Assembly: GCF_003014695.1 (NCBI RefSeq)
Contig: NZ_PYAS01000004.1
Span: 1-64,000, forward strand
Direction of reading: 5' to 3'
From: Dyadobacter jiangsuensis
Lineage (GTDB): Bacteria > Bacteroidota > Bacteroidia > Cytophagales > Spirosomataceae
DNA: 64,000 nucleotides
Positions 35,383 to 44,810 of the stretch are shown here, in pieces (positions within the stretch are counted from its first letter, which is position 1; each line of letters begins with the position of its first letter). The position numbers were made by a program, and so were the translations under genes. Below the pieces are notes generated by a model that was not told the DNA's origin, did not search any database, and saw nothing but the letters and a program-made list of their open reading frames with translations.

Positions 35383-38300
35383 ATGCTGAGTTTACAACAG
35401 GCCATAGAGATAAAAGAGTCGATTACCTCGTACCTGAAAGCAACTTTTACTTTTCGCAAAAAAGAGGTGGCTGGGGCTTTTAATACCTTTATTCATCATC
35501 CCACACAGGGCATGTTTAAAGGACCTTATATTTCACTTAGGCTGCGGTTTGTAAAGGCAGATGCCGATGCGGTGGCTCAAATACCTTTAACCATAAAACC
35601 GACCTGGCCACCCTACGATCACCAGGTAAAATCATGGACAAGACTTTCTACCATAGAAAAAAAACCAGAACCAACAATTGTTACTACCGGTACCGGGTCA
35701 GGGAAAACGGAATCTTTTCTTTACCCAATACTTGACTATTGCTACCAGCAGCAGCACCGGGCAGGTGTCAAAGTAATTATCCTATACCCCATGAATGCCC
35801 TGGCCACCGACCAGGCCAAGCGTCTGGCTGAGCTGATTCATGAAGATGAGCGTTTACGAGGAAAAATAACAGCTGGATTGTTTATTGGCGAGGGGAATGG
35901 CCCGAAAGGTCAGTTCCCAAAAACCATGGGTGAAAATCATATCATTGAGCATCGCGATACGATTCTAGATTCACCACCCGACATTTTGCTTACTAACTTT
36001 AAGATGCTTGATTATGCTTTGATGAAGCATAATTACCACAAACTTTGGTTGGGCAATTTTAAAGATGCTAGTTTATTGCAGTTCCTGGTATTGGATGAAT
36101 TGCACACCTATGACGGTGCGCAGGGCACTGATGTAGCCAACTTGATACGTCGTTTAAAACTTAAACTAGAAATTCCTGCTGAACAACTTTGTGCAGTGGG
36201 AACGTCTGCTACCATAGGTTCCGGCCCGGAAGCTCCACAATTATTGGCAGAGTATGCCAGCAAGGTGTTTGGAGAGTCAGTCACCACCGATGCCATCATT
36301 ACCGAAAACCGAATTGATGTAGCTTCCTTTTTTGGAGAAGATGATACCTTGATGGACTTCATGCCACTTCCCCACAAGCTAAAAGATTTGGTACATCATG
36401 AGAGCGAAGCCTTTGATAATTATTTGCAAGCCCATATAGACATTTGGCAGCAGGACAAAAAACAACTGGCACAAGGGCTTATACAGCTAAAATTGGTGAA
36501 AGACCTGGTGAAAGTTGCTAATAAAGGAAAAGGCACACGCCCTGTGGAAGATATTGTTCGAGACTTATCTATTGCAAACGAAAATTTCAGAAAGCTGGCT
36601 CAATGGGATGCTGCTAATGAATATAGTCCCAAAGAGCGGATTTTGGAATCGTTGCTGACACTTATTGCGGCGGCAAAAGATATTGATAACCCTCGATCAC
36701 CATTTATGTATCTTCAGGTGCAATTGTGGATACGGGAGTTGAGTGGCGTACAATATACTTTGGAGCAACCAGCCAGCTTTACTTTTCGTGATCAGATAGC
36801 GGCCAATAGTGAAATAGCTGCATTGCCGCCATGGTATTGCCGGGAGTGTAACTCATCGGGCTGGCTGGGAGTAAAACCTGACAACCGGGATGTATTCAGC
36901 AAGGACATCACCGAAGTGTATGACAAGTTTTTTGCACGCCATAAGAACGTCTATTTTCTACTACCTGGCAACGAATTGAATACCGAAGACATACTGGCTA
37001 CCGGATATGTTTTTGATGATTTTTTACAGGAAAAAATTCATCCGGTATTGTTGCATATAGTAGCCAAGGATGAAGAAGGTTTTGCCATTCAGGCATTCAG
37101 GAAGTTGAAGGACAACAAGACCGAGCATATTTGCCCTTGCTGTAATAATTCCGGTACAGTTGCCATCATTGGTACTAAAATACCAACGCTAAGCTCCATA
37201 GCCGTGAGCCAAACGCTGGCTACAGACTTGGATCCTGCCACCGACCAAAACCGCAAAGTATTGGCCTTTACCAATTCGGTACAGGATGCAGCACACCAGG
37301 CAGGTTTTATTGAGGGCCGTAATTATCGTTTTACGCTGAGGGCATCCATTCAAAAAGTTATCAATGAATTAAGGGAGCCCCAACGATTAGATTTGTTGTC
37401 CGAACAGTTTATTACTTATTGGAAACAACATGCCGATGAAACAGGTACAGATCCGCTTAGTGGTTATCTCTATCGTTTTTTCCCGAAAGACTATGTAGGA
37501 AAGGCTTCTCCACTGGATTATTTTAAAGCGGAGAGATATTATCCTCATTTCCTGAAAGAGTTTGATACCCGGATCCATTGGGAAGTATTTGCAGAGTTTG
37601 GCTTTAATAGTCGGATTGGTAGAACATTGGAAAAAACAGGGGCATCTTCAGTATATTTTGATCCGGAGAGGTTAGCAAAGGCAGTTGAATTAATGAAAGA
37701 TTGGTTGACTGTAAACGACATCAGCCAGACCATCCATCAAGACGATTTAATACGTTTTACAAACCTGGTTTTACACCGGGCCCGTAATCGTGGCGCTATT
37801 GACCATACATTTTTACAAAAATTCAGAGAAGACAAATTAGGCCTTTGGGATCTGAACTGGCAAAAGGATGGCCGCCATTTTTTAAATCCGAAATTTGGCA
37901 CGCGTTCCAGGCTCCCAAAACTATTAACCAACCATGATTCCAAGACAAACCTGTTGGATACCACCAGGGCAAAAACAACCAATTGGTTTCATGCTTATTT
38001 TAGAAAAACCTTTCAACAGGCAAAACCTGATCCAAATTTTGTAAACGAGTTCTTCGAGCAGTGGACACAGGCACTCACAAATGCTCAGTTGTTAAATAAG
38101 CGGTCAACAAGTGATCAAAATTTTTCTTACGCCATTGTAGCCGATGCCATTTGGGTAAAGAAAAATGTGAAGGAATATCGTTGCAGTACCTGCGAAGACG
38201 TGATTTATACCAACGATGATGATTTGTTGATAGCAGAGGGGCAGTGCCTTAGTTATCGTTGTACAGGTAAATATTCATTGGAGCCCGCAGTTAGTAACAA

Positions 38301-41300
38301 CTACTATAAGGCGGTTTACAATCGAAATCGTTTCCCCCGAGTTTACGCCAGAGAGCATACCGGTTTGTTAGAACGGAGAAAACGGGAACGGTTGGAGATC
38401 GATTTTAAACAGCGAACCCGTTTCAACGCCACCAATACTTTGATAGCTACCAGCACGCTGGAAATGGGTATTGACATTGGTACATTAAATACAGCTTACA
38501 ACAATTCGGTACCACCCTTACCTTCCAATTTTTTGCAAAGGGTTGGGCGTGCAGGGCGTAGCTCCGGGGCTGCATTGGTTGTCAATTTTGCTAAGAACCA
38601 AAATCACGATCTCTATTATTACACGGATCCGTTGGAAATGATGCAGGGGGAAGTCAATACACCCGGCTGTTATCTGGAAGCCAAAGATATTTTGCGCAGG
38701 CACTTTACGGCATTCTGTGTTGACAGCTGGACATCGGCACAGCCCAATGAAAATGCTATTCCCACATTTATCCGTGATCTAAAATTAGCATCCCGGATTT
38801 TGAGCGACGCCAGCTTTTTTGTGAACCGGTTGACTCATTTCATAGAAACCAATAAAGTGGTTTTGACCAACCAGTTTTTAAAACAATACGATAATCATAT
38901 TGCAGAGGAAGTGTTTACCGAAGTTGCGGACGCTTTGGACTCAGGTAGATTTTGCGAACAATTGGTGAAGGTTTTCGAAAGAATAAAAAATGAAATACAC
39001 GAAATAGATAAACGCAGGAAAGAGCTGGACGATACCGCCATTATTCTTAACCTAGCGAAAGGCGATCCGGCCTTGGAAGAACTAAATCGGGAAAAGAAAA
39101 ACCTGAGTGGTATAAAGAAAGGAATTGCCGCCAGGAATACATTGGAACATCTTACAAATGTAGGCGTACTACCCAATTATGCTTTTCCAGAGACAGGAGT
39201 GCGCCTGAATGCGCATGTACTGAGTAGCCAAGCCGAAGGGAGCGACAATATTGCATTACCCAAAGATTTTGAAATTATACGTCCTGCCTCACAGGCGATA
39301 AAAGAGCTGGCTCCGGAAAATTATTTTTATACACAGGGTTATCGTTTTGAAATAACCGGCGTCAACATATTCGACTGGAGTGAGCCTATCAATTTTCATC
39401 ATAAACGTTTTTGCTCAAAATGTGACCATATTGAGTTGGATAGCATGGCAGCCAAAGGTAGTTGTCCGAAATGTGCTGATCCATCATGGCAGGCTGCTTC
39501 CAATGTGCATCGGTATGCAAAACTCACTGCGGTAAAATCGTTTAATAATGCGGGTAGTGCGACATTAAGCGATGCGGATGATGACAGAGAAGCGCAGAGG
39601 TATCTAATGATGAACCATGTATACCTGGATAACAAAACTTCGGAAGGTGCATGGATATTAAAAGATATTCCCTTTGGTATTGAGTATGTAAAAAATGCGA
39701 CTATTACATCTGTAAACTATGGTCGCAGTGATGCCAATGATGCGCGCAAGCTTAGGATTAACGATACGGAAGTACTGACAAAGGGTTTTGTAACCTGTAA
39801 ATATTGTGGCAAGTCATCGTCTGCAACGCATCTAATTACCGTAGCCAAAGATTTCCATTACGGATATTGTAAGCATAAAGAGATAGCCTACCAGGCAGGT
39901 CAAAGCGAAGTTTTTGAAGAGGTCTATTTCTTCCGGGAAGTGCAAACTGAGCTATTGAAAATTGTATTACCAATTCAGGAGTTTAATAGTGAAGCAGATA
40001 TCCGGATGTTTGAGGCTGGCATTGACGTAGGTCTCAAGAAGTATTTTAAAGGTAATCCGGGACACATCCGAATTTTGCCTTACCGGGAATTCAATCATAA
40101 AACAGACAAGTTTGACCGGTTTCTATTGCTGTACGACACTATTCCCGGCGGCACTGGATACCTGGAGCAGCTGTTTGACCATAAAGAATTCTCATTGCTT
40201 TTGCAGTATGGTTATGAAGCAATACGCGACTGCAGTTGCCAGTTGACGGGCAAGGATGGCTGCTATAAGTGTATTTACTCCTATGGTAACCAATACACTC
40301 GGGCCGATTTAAGCAGGGCAAGGGCAGAGAAATGGTTTAGCCAGATTTGTAATAAGACGGATGCCTGGATTCTCAATAAAGAAGGACTTACTTCCATAAC
40401 AAATAGTGGAAAAATCGAGGAGTCTGAACTGGAAGAAAGGTTTATAAAACTGCTCACTGTTTTTGCGGACAAAACAACAGGTGTGAGTTTTGAAAGTAAA
40501 AAACAGGACGGAACGGTGTACTACGAGTTGCGACTTAAAAAAGGAGATATTGATGCACTGTATTGGATAAGGCCACAAGTAGCCCTGGGCACTAAGGATG
40601 GTATCGCTTACAGTACCCGAACCGACTTCTTAATAATTTGTGGAAGCTATTTGGTGGATAGCGTTCAATATAAGGATGAAGTTTCGCGCATAGCCATTTA
40701 CCTGGATGGGTACCAGTACCATGCATCGGAAACACACAACGTTTTTGAACGGGATATTGAAATAAGAAAAGCTATTACCAAGAATCCACAATACAAATCC
40801 TGGACACTCACCTGGCAAGATCTGGATGAGTGGCAGGCTGTGCTGGGCGGAGATACAACCGTAAAAGACCAAATATTCAGTCTCTACAAAACTTATTTTG
40901 CAGTTAAGTATACAGATAAACTGTTAGCCACTGTCACCGATCAGCAGAAAGTTAATTACAGCCAGGGACATACAAATGTAATGCGTCTACTGACTCAACT
41001 TTGGCATCCGATTATCAGCATATACCAAAAATCGTGGTTTTTATATGCAGCTTCTTGGACAAAAAAACTTGTAGATCCTTCTTTTGACCCTGATAAGCTT
41101 AACGCCTTGTTAACGGGCAAGCTTACAACAGATAGTTATCTTAGGGATAATAAAGTCAAGAATTTTGATGGCCTGGTTCCGGTTGAGGAATTACCACACT
41201 TTGATTTTGCGCTCTGGAAAATTTGGGTGAATGTTTATCAACAGATCATTTTCAACAACCTCGTGGTTCAAAAAACTGGTTTAGTTGATAAGGCACAATG

Positions 41301-41661
41301 GGAATGTTTTTGGCACATCTTCAATTTGTTTCAGTCCGATAACTTTGTAACAGCGCAGGATACTGACGACTACGACGCAGAAGCAAATGTTGATCTGTTT
41401 AGCGAAATAAAGGACTACTACCATGTGGCTTTGCATACATTGATTGAACAAGCTATTCAAAAAGGATGGGTAACGGCAGAGAACGGGGCGTATCTGGATT
41501 CTTGGATGGACGAAATTGGCAATGTTTTGGCCGATGCGGAATTGATTTTAGTTGCACCTAAAATAGCGATCGGTCCATATTCGGATGAAAGCCGCAACGC
41601 TTTTGAAACGGCGGGATTTACCATTTATACACTTGAACAGTTAGACGATATTAAGCTATGA
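35383..41661 (+). CDS. Giant DEAD/DEAH helicase fused to DUF1998 (DrmA+DrmB or DruE-like)
   Basis: 2092 residues. The superfamily 2 helicase has TGTGSGKTES with the Lys near residue 107, DELH (238-241), GTSATIG, and QRVGRAGRSS near 1052-1061. Several cysteine pairs (CREC, CPCC, CSTC, CSKC...CPKC, CKYC) suggest zinc ribbons. The DUF1998 region around 1565-1640 contains LLYDTIPGGTGYLEQLF and a terminal CSC...CYKC cluster. A further C-terminal part with TDFLII (about 1746) and IAIYLDGYQYH (about 1772) resembles VSR/PD-(D/E)xK-like nuclease domains found after DUF1998. In DISARM the helicase and DUF1998 are separate proteins (DrmA, DrmB); in Druantia they are joined in DruE. Its last 4 bp overlap the UvrD gene. 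Confidence 0.9.
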   Translation: MLSLQQAIEIKESITSYLKATFTFRKKEVAGAFNTFIHHPTQGMFKGPYISLRLRFVKADADAVAQIPLTIKPTWPPYDHQVKSWTRLSTIEKKPEPTIVTTGTGSGKTESFLYPILDYCYQQQHRAGVKVIILYPMNALATDQAKRLAELIHEDERLRGKITAGLFIGEGNGPKGQFPKTMGENHIIEHRDTILDSPPDILLTNFKMLDYALMKHNYHKLWLGNFKDASLLQFLVLDELHTYDGAQGTDVANLIRRLKLKLEIPAEQLCAVGTSATIGSGPEAPQLLAEYASKVFGESVTTDAIITENRIDVASFFGEDDTLMDFMPLPHKLKDLVHHESEAFDNYLQAHIDIWQQDKKQLAQGLIQLKLVKDLVKVANKGKGTRPVEDIVRDLSIANENFRKLAQWDAANEYSPKERILESLLTLIAAAKDIDNPRSPFMYLQVQLWIRELSGVQYTLEQPASFTFRDQIAANSEIAALPPWYCRECNSSGWLGVKPDNRDVFSKDITEVYDKFFARHKNVYFLLPGNELNTEDILATGYVFDDFLQEKIHPVLLHIVAKDEEGFAIQAFRKLKDNKTEHICPCCNNSGTVAIIGTKIPTLSSIAVSQTLATDLDPATDQNRKVLAFTNSVQDAAHQAGFIEGRNYRFTLRASIQKVINELREPQRLDLLSEQFITYWKQHADETGTDPLSGYLYRFFPKDYVGKASPLDYFKAERYYPHFLKEFDTRIHWEVFAEFGFNSRIGRTLEKTGASSVYFDPERLAKAVELMKDWLTVNDISQTIHQDDLIRFTNLVLHRARNRGAIDHTFLQKFREDKLGLWDLNWQKDGRHFLNPKFGTRSRLPKLLTNHDSKTNLLDTTRAKTTNWFHAYFRKTFQQAKPDPNFVNEFFEQWTQALTNAQLLNKRSTSDQNFSYAIVADAIWVKKNVKEYRCSTCEDVIYTNDDDLLIAEGQCLSYRCTGKYSLEPAVSNNYYKAVYNRNRFPRVYAREHTGLLERRKRERLEIDFKQRTRFNATNTLIATSTLEMGIDIGTLNTAYNNSVPPLPSNFLQRVGRAGRSSGAALVVNFAKNQNHDLYYYTDPLEMMQGEVNTPGCYLEAKDILRRHFTAFCVDSWTSAQPNENAIPTFIRDLKLASRILSDASFFVNRLTHFIETNKVVLTNQFLKQYDNHIAEEVFTEVADALDSGRFCEQLVKVFERIKNEIHEIDKRRKELDDTAIILNLAKGDPALEELNREKKNLSGIKKGIAARNTLEHLTNVGVLPNYAFPETGVRLNAHVLSSQAEGSDNIALPKDFEIIRPASQAIKELAPENYFYTQGYRFEITGVNIFDWSEPINFHHKRFCSKCDHIELDSMAAKGSCPKCADPSWQAASNVHRYAKLTAVKSFNNAGSATLSDADDDREAQRYLMMNHVYLDNKTSEGAWILKDIPFGIEYVKNATITSVNYGRSDANDARKLRINDTEVLTKGFVTCKYCGKSSSATHLITVAKDFHYGYCKHKEIAYQAGQSEVFEEVYFFREVQTELLKIVLPIQEFNSEADIRMFEAGIDVGLKKYFKGNPGHIRILPYREFNHKTDKFDRFLLLYDTIPGGTGYLEQLFDHKEFSLLLQYGYEAIRDCSCQLTGKDGCYKCIYSYGNQYTRADLSRARAEKWFSQICNKTDAWILNKEGLTSITNSGKIEESELEERFIKLLTVFADKTTGVSFESKKQDGTVYYELRLKKGDIDALYWIRPQVALGTKDGIAYSTRTDFLIICGSYLVDSVQYKDEVSRIAIYLDGYQYHASETHNVFERDIEIRKAITKNPQYKSWTLTWQDLDEWQAVLGGDTTVKDQIFSLYKTYFAVKYTDKLLATVTDQQKVNYSQGHTNVMRLLTQLWHPIISIYQKSWFLYAASWTKKLVDPSFDPDKLNALLTGKLTTDSYLRDNKVKNFDGLVPVEELPHFDFALWKIWVNVYQQIIFNNLVVQKTGLVDKAQWECFWHIFNLFQSDNFVTAQDTDDYDAEANVDLFSEIKDYYHVALHTLIEQAIQKGWVTAENGAYLDSWMDEIGNVLADAELILVAPKIAIGPYSDESRNAFETAGFTIYTLEQLDDIKL

Positions 41662-43721
41662 AGCTATTTATATATGATAAGTTTTGGGATGCCCTGTTGA
41701 GCTTAAATAAGACGACACAGACAAAAGTGACCGAGTTCATTTCAAAGTTCAGAGCGAATTCTAAATCTGCGGCAATCCATCTGGAGTCAATCAATACATT
41801 CAAAGATCAAACTTTGAAGACAGCCCGTATCGATCAAAAATTCAGGGCGATACTAAAAGAAGTACAGCCATCAGAAGTTTACCTGCTGGTTTGGGTAGAC
41901 AATCATGATGAAGCTATGGACTGGGCGAAGAACAAAATGATTGACTGGAACGAACAAACACAAGCATTCCAGGTATATAGCATAGATGAAACCACAATTG
42001 CCTTTCCTTCAAATACACCAACTGATCTGTTCATGAGCCAGTATGATGGCAATGCATTGACCTCAATTGGTGTACCCGAAGTATTGTTACCGTCGGTGTT
42101 AAAGGTGCAGAACTTGCAGGGTTTAGAGAAACTTGAAAGCTATTTACCAATTGATGTTTTTGAAAACCTATTTTACTTGTTAGATGGAGCCAGTATCAAT
42201 TCGCTATTGGCGGAAATACAGGAAGGTAAAAATGCTGCTGAGATGTTGGCAAGTAAGAACAACGCCAGGTCATTTATTGAACTGACTGATGACGAAATTT
42301 TCAATGAAGCGTTGCAAGGATCTTTGCAAAAGTGGAAGTACTATTTACATCCTTCTCAATCGGCCTTTGTAAACGGCGACTTCAAAGGAAGTGTAAAACT
42401 TTCCGGAGGAGCGGGTACCGGGAAAACGATTGCAGCCCTGCATCGTTTAAGACACCTGGTTCAACATAAAAAAAGTGCGCTACCTATTCTGTTTACAACA
42501 TTTACGAAAGAGCTTACTGAAAATCTCAAAAGCCTTGCCGCTGAACTCGAGATATCAACCGGGGCTTACCTAATCGAAAATATAGATGCACTTGCTTTCA
42601 GGCTGGCACAACAATACCATTTAATCAAAAACACCGATAAGGTTTTTGGTCTTAGTGCTATAAAAAAACCGATGGCGATATGGGAACAGGTATTGGCAGA
42701 AAAACTGTCACCTTTTGATGAAGATTTTTTACAAGAAGAGTATGAAGCCATCATTTTAGACCAAGACATTCATTTCAAAGACGATTATCTGAGAGCAAGC
42801 CGTACAGGTAGAGGCAAAGCAATCAGCAGAAAAGACCGTTTTTTAATCTGGGACATGATTGAAGACTTTAATTCTTGTAAAGTGACGGAAGGGCTTTTCT
42901 ACAAAGAGGAGATATACAATAAAGTGAGCCAGTACCTGCAAAATAATAACCAAGATCTTTTCTCACATATCATAGTAGACGAATTACAAGATTTTTCCAA
43001 TATAGAATTGCGGTTCATCAGGTCGCTTGCAGGCGTAAATAACAATGACTTATTCCTTGTCGGTGATCCCTTGCAAAACATCTACAATAAAAGGATCAAC
43101 TTTTCGAGAGCCGGGATTAATATTCGCGGAAACAGAAGCAAGCGGCTAAGGATTAATTATAGGACTACCGAAGAAATCAAAAACCTTGCACTACGTGTGA
43201 TTAGTGAAGAAAGCTACGATGATTTTGACGGAAGTGTTGAAGACAAGAAAGGGTATCTTTCCTTGTTTCATGGCGTAAAACCGGAATATCATGTTTACAA
43301 GACGAAAAACGAGGAGTTGGATTCTGTTGCCAGCGATATCAAGCAATTAGTGGAAGAAGGTTTTACATACAACGATATTGTTGTGGCTGCAAGGACTAAG
43401 GATGCAGTAGATGATTTTAGGAACTACTTTCACAAATTGAACATTCCTTTTGTGAACAAGAATCTTCTGAGCAACCTGAATGAAGGGGTTAGGCTCTCCA
43501 CCTTCCATGGATTAAAAGGACTAGAATTTAAACAGGTTTTTTTGGTCGATGTGAATGATCGGACTTTTCCAAAGCAGCCTTACAATTTCAATAGCTTAAC
43601 TCCGGAAGACCAACAGCAGATCACCAGGACGGAAAAAGCACTGTTCTATGTAGCATGTAGCCGTGCGGTTCAACGGTTGATTATCAGTGGTGTTGGGACA
43701 AAAAATTTGATATTGAGCTAA
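41658..43721 (+). CDS. UvrD-like superfamily 1 helicase with RelE-like N-terminus
   Basis: 687 residues. The first ~90 resemble a RelE/ParE fold (FIYDKFWDALLSLNKTTQTK, ARIDQKFRAIL, then WVDNHDEAMDWA), an arrangement seen in some UvrD proteins in which the toxin fold is built in. The helicase has SGGAGTGKT with Lys near 256, VDELQDF (D441, E442), GDPLQNIYNKR, INYRTTEEI, STFHGLKGLEF and the final FYVACSRA. All main motifs are present, so an active 3'-5' helicase is plausible. The start overlaps the DUF1998 helicase stop by 4 bp (ATGA), which places it firmly in the operon. DISARM and Druantia have no UvrD member in this position. Confidence 0.9.
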   Translation: MKLFIYDKFWDALLSLNKTTQTKVTEFISKFRANSKSAAIHLESINTFKDQTLKTARIDQKFRAILKEVQPSEVYLLVWVDNHDEAMDWAKNKMIDWNEQTQAFQVYSIDETTIAFPSNTPTDLFMSQYDGNALTSIGVPEVLLPSVLKVQNLQGLEKLESYLPIDVFENLFYLLDGASINSLLAEIQEGKNAAEMLASKNNARSFIELTDDEIFNEALQGSLQKWKYYLHPSQSAFVNGDFKGSVKLSGGAGTGKTIAALHRLRHLVQHKKSALPILFTTFTKELTENLKSLAAELEISTGAYLIENIDALAFRLAQQYHLIKNTDKVFGLSAIKKPMAIWEQVLAEKLSPFDEDFLQEEYEAIILDQDIHFKDDYLRASRTGRGKAISRKDRFLIWDMIEDFNSCKVTEGLFYKEEIYNKVSQYLQNNNQDLFSHIIVDELQDFSNIELRFIRSLAGVNNNDLFLVGDPLQNIYNKRINFSRAGINIRGNRSKRLRINYRTTEEIKNLALRVISEESYDDFDGSVEDKKGYLSLFHGVKPEYHVYKTKNEELDSVASDIKQLVEEGFTYNDIVVAARTKDAVDDFRNYFHKLNIPFVNKNLLSNLNEGVRLSTFHGLKGLEFKQVFLVDVNDRTFPKQPYNFNSLTPEDQQQITRTEKALFYVACSRAVQRLIISGVGTKNLILS

Positions 43722-43869
43722 GTGGAATAGTTAGTTAATAGCAGCGGACAGGACTCCTAATGGTGATGGCAATACGTTTTGCCATGTCATCCGAAACAGA
43801 AGGAGGGTCGTCAGCAAACCCCAAGTTGGGCTACAGCAGCCAAAAACTTATTTTTTTACAAACCAGCTG

Positions 43870-44553
43870 CTATTTGGGTGACATTTTTTTAATTAGATGC
43901 TGGGTGCCGGCAAATACCATGCACATTATTTCCTCATGATAAACGATTATTCCGACAAGGAATTGATCATCGGAATTAATGTCAAAATTTTCTAGTCCTG
44001 TGTCGCCAATAACAGCGATTTTGTACTTAAAAATGTCTGCATGACCGGAGATGTTCCAATCTGGGAGTTCATGATCAATTGCTGTGAAAATTGTTCCAAC
44101 TTTTTCAACTGGGAAAAAATCTTGATCTCCGTCTGTAATAATTTCAATTTGAAATTTATCAGGAATTGGAAAGCCATATTCTTTAAAAAAAACACCTTTG
44201 AAATTCTTTATATGTAAGTCTCGTAGATCACCATAATTGAACTCCATAAATATTTTACCATTTTCAGAGCTAATTCTCTCTTTTCCATCTTTCCTTTTTA
44301 GAATTGATCGTACTGATTTTGAAGTTAATACTGCTTTATCAGTTTGATTTTCTGTTAAGATTCCAATTGCATCTCTTAGCTCTTGATCAATTTTTGAATA
44401 TTTGTGATTGCAGGCTTTGTGAGCGGGAACTGTTATTCGATTTATCTTATATTCGTCGCCATAGCCTACATAAAAACATTGAGCTGGGATATGCTCTCTA
44501 TCTTGATCTCCCTCCCCAATCTCTTTTCCGCAGTCGTAACATAAGTTTGCCAT
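43870..44553 (-). CDS. HNH-like zinc-binding protein
   Basis: 227 residues on the minus strand, convergent with the helicase operon. The N-terminal 60 residues have C5-x2-C8, REHIP (H21), H45 and C48-N49, the layout of a zinc-bound HNH endonuclease module like those that start with CYxCG...EHI. The remaining ~160 residues are acidic with mixed strands and no recognised domain. It could be a nuclease or a nucleic-acid-binding effector. It is AT-rich like the rest of the island. Confidence 0.7.
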   Translation of the reverse strand: MANLCYDCGKEIGEGDQDREHIPAQCFYVGYGDEYKINRITVPAHKACNHKYSKIDQELRDAIGILTENQTDKAVLTSKSVRSILKRKDGKERISSENGKIFMEFNYGDLRDLHIKNFKGVFFKEYGFPIPDKFQIEIITDGDQDFFPVEKVGTIFTAIDHELPDWNISGHADIFKYKIAVIGDTGLENFDINSDDQFLVGIIVYHEEIMCMVFAGTQHLIKKMSPK

Positions 44554-44810
44554 AGATATTTGATTAGTAAATTTTCTTTAAATATAGGTAAGTTAGGGAG
44601 CAGTTGGAACATATGTTGGAGTACTGAGCTAGTTTGGTCACTATCTACGCCAACAAAACTTCTTGCAAAGTGCAATTTCCTGTCTTGTAGAGGTCAAGGA
44701 CGCTAGGGAAGATGTTTAAGGACCTGGTTCACCTTTTTCATTTTCGGTTTGGTTTTGTCATAACAATGCCCACTATTGGCTTTGTGGATTGAAGATATGT
44801 AGTTTTACGT

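Noticed and set aside
27563..43721. Complete DISARM class 1 system
   Set aside because: DrmA and DrmB are fused, no DrmC phospholipase-D gene is present, and an extra UvrD is included.
27563..43721. BREX system (PglX-like methylase)
   Set aside because: No PglZ, BrxC, BrxA/B or Lon-like protein is found near the methylase.
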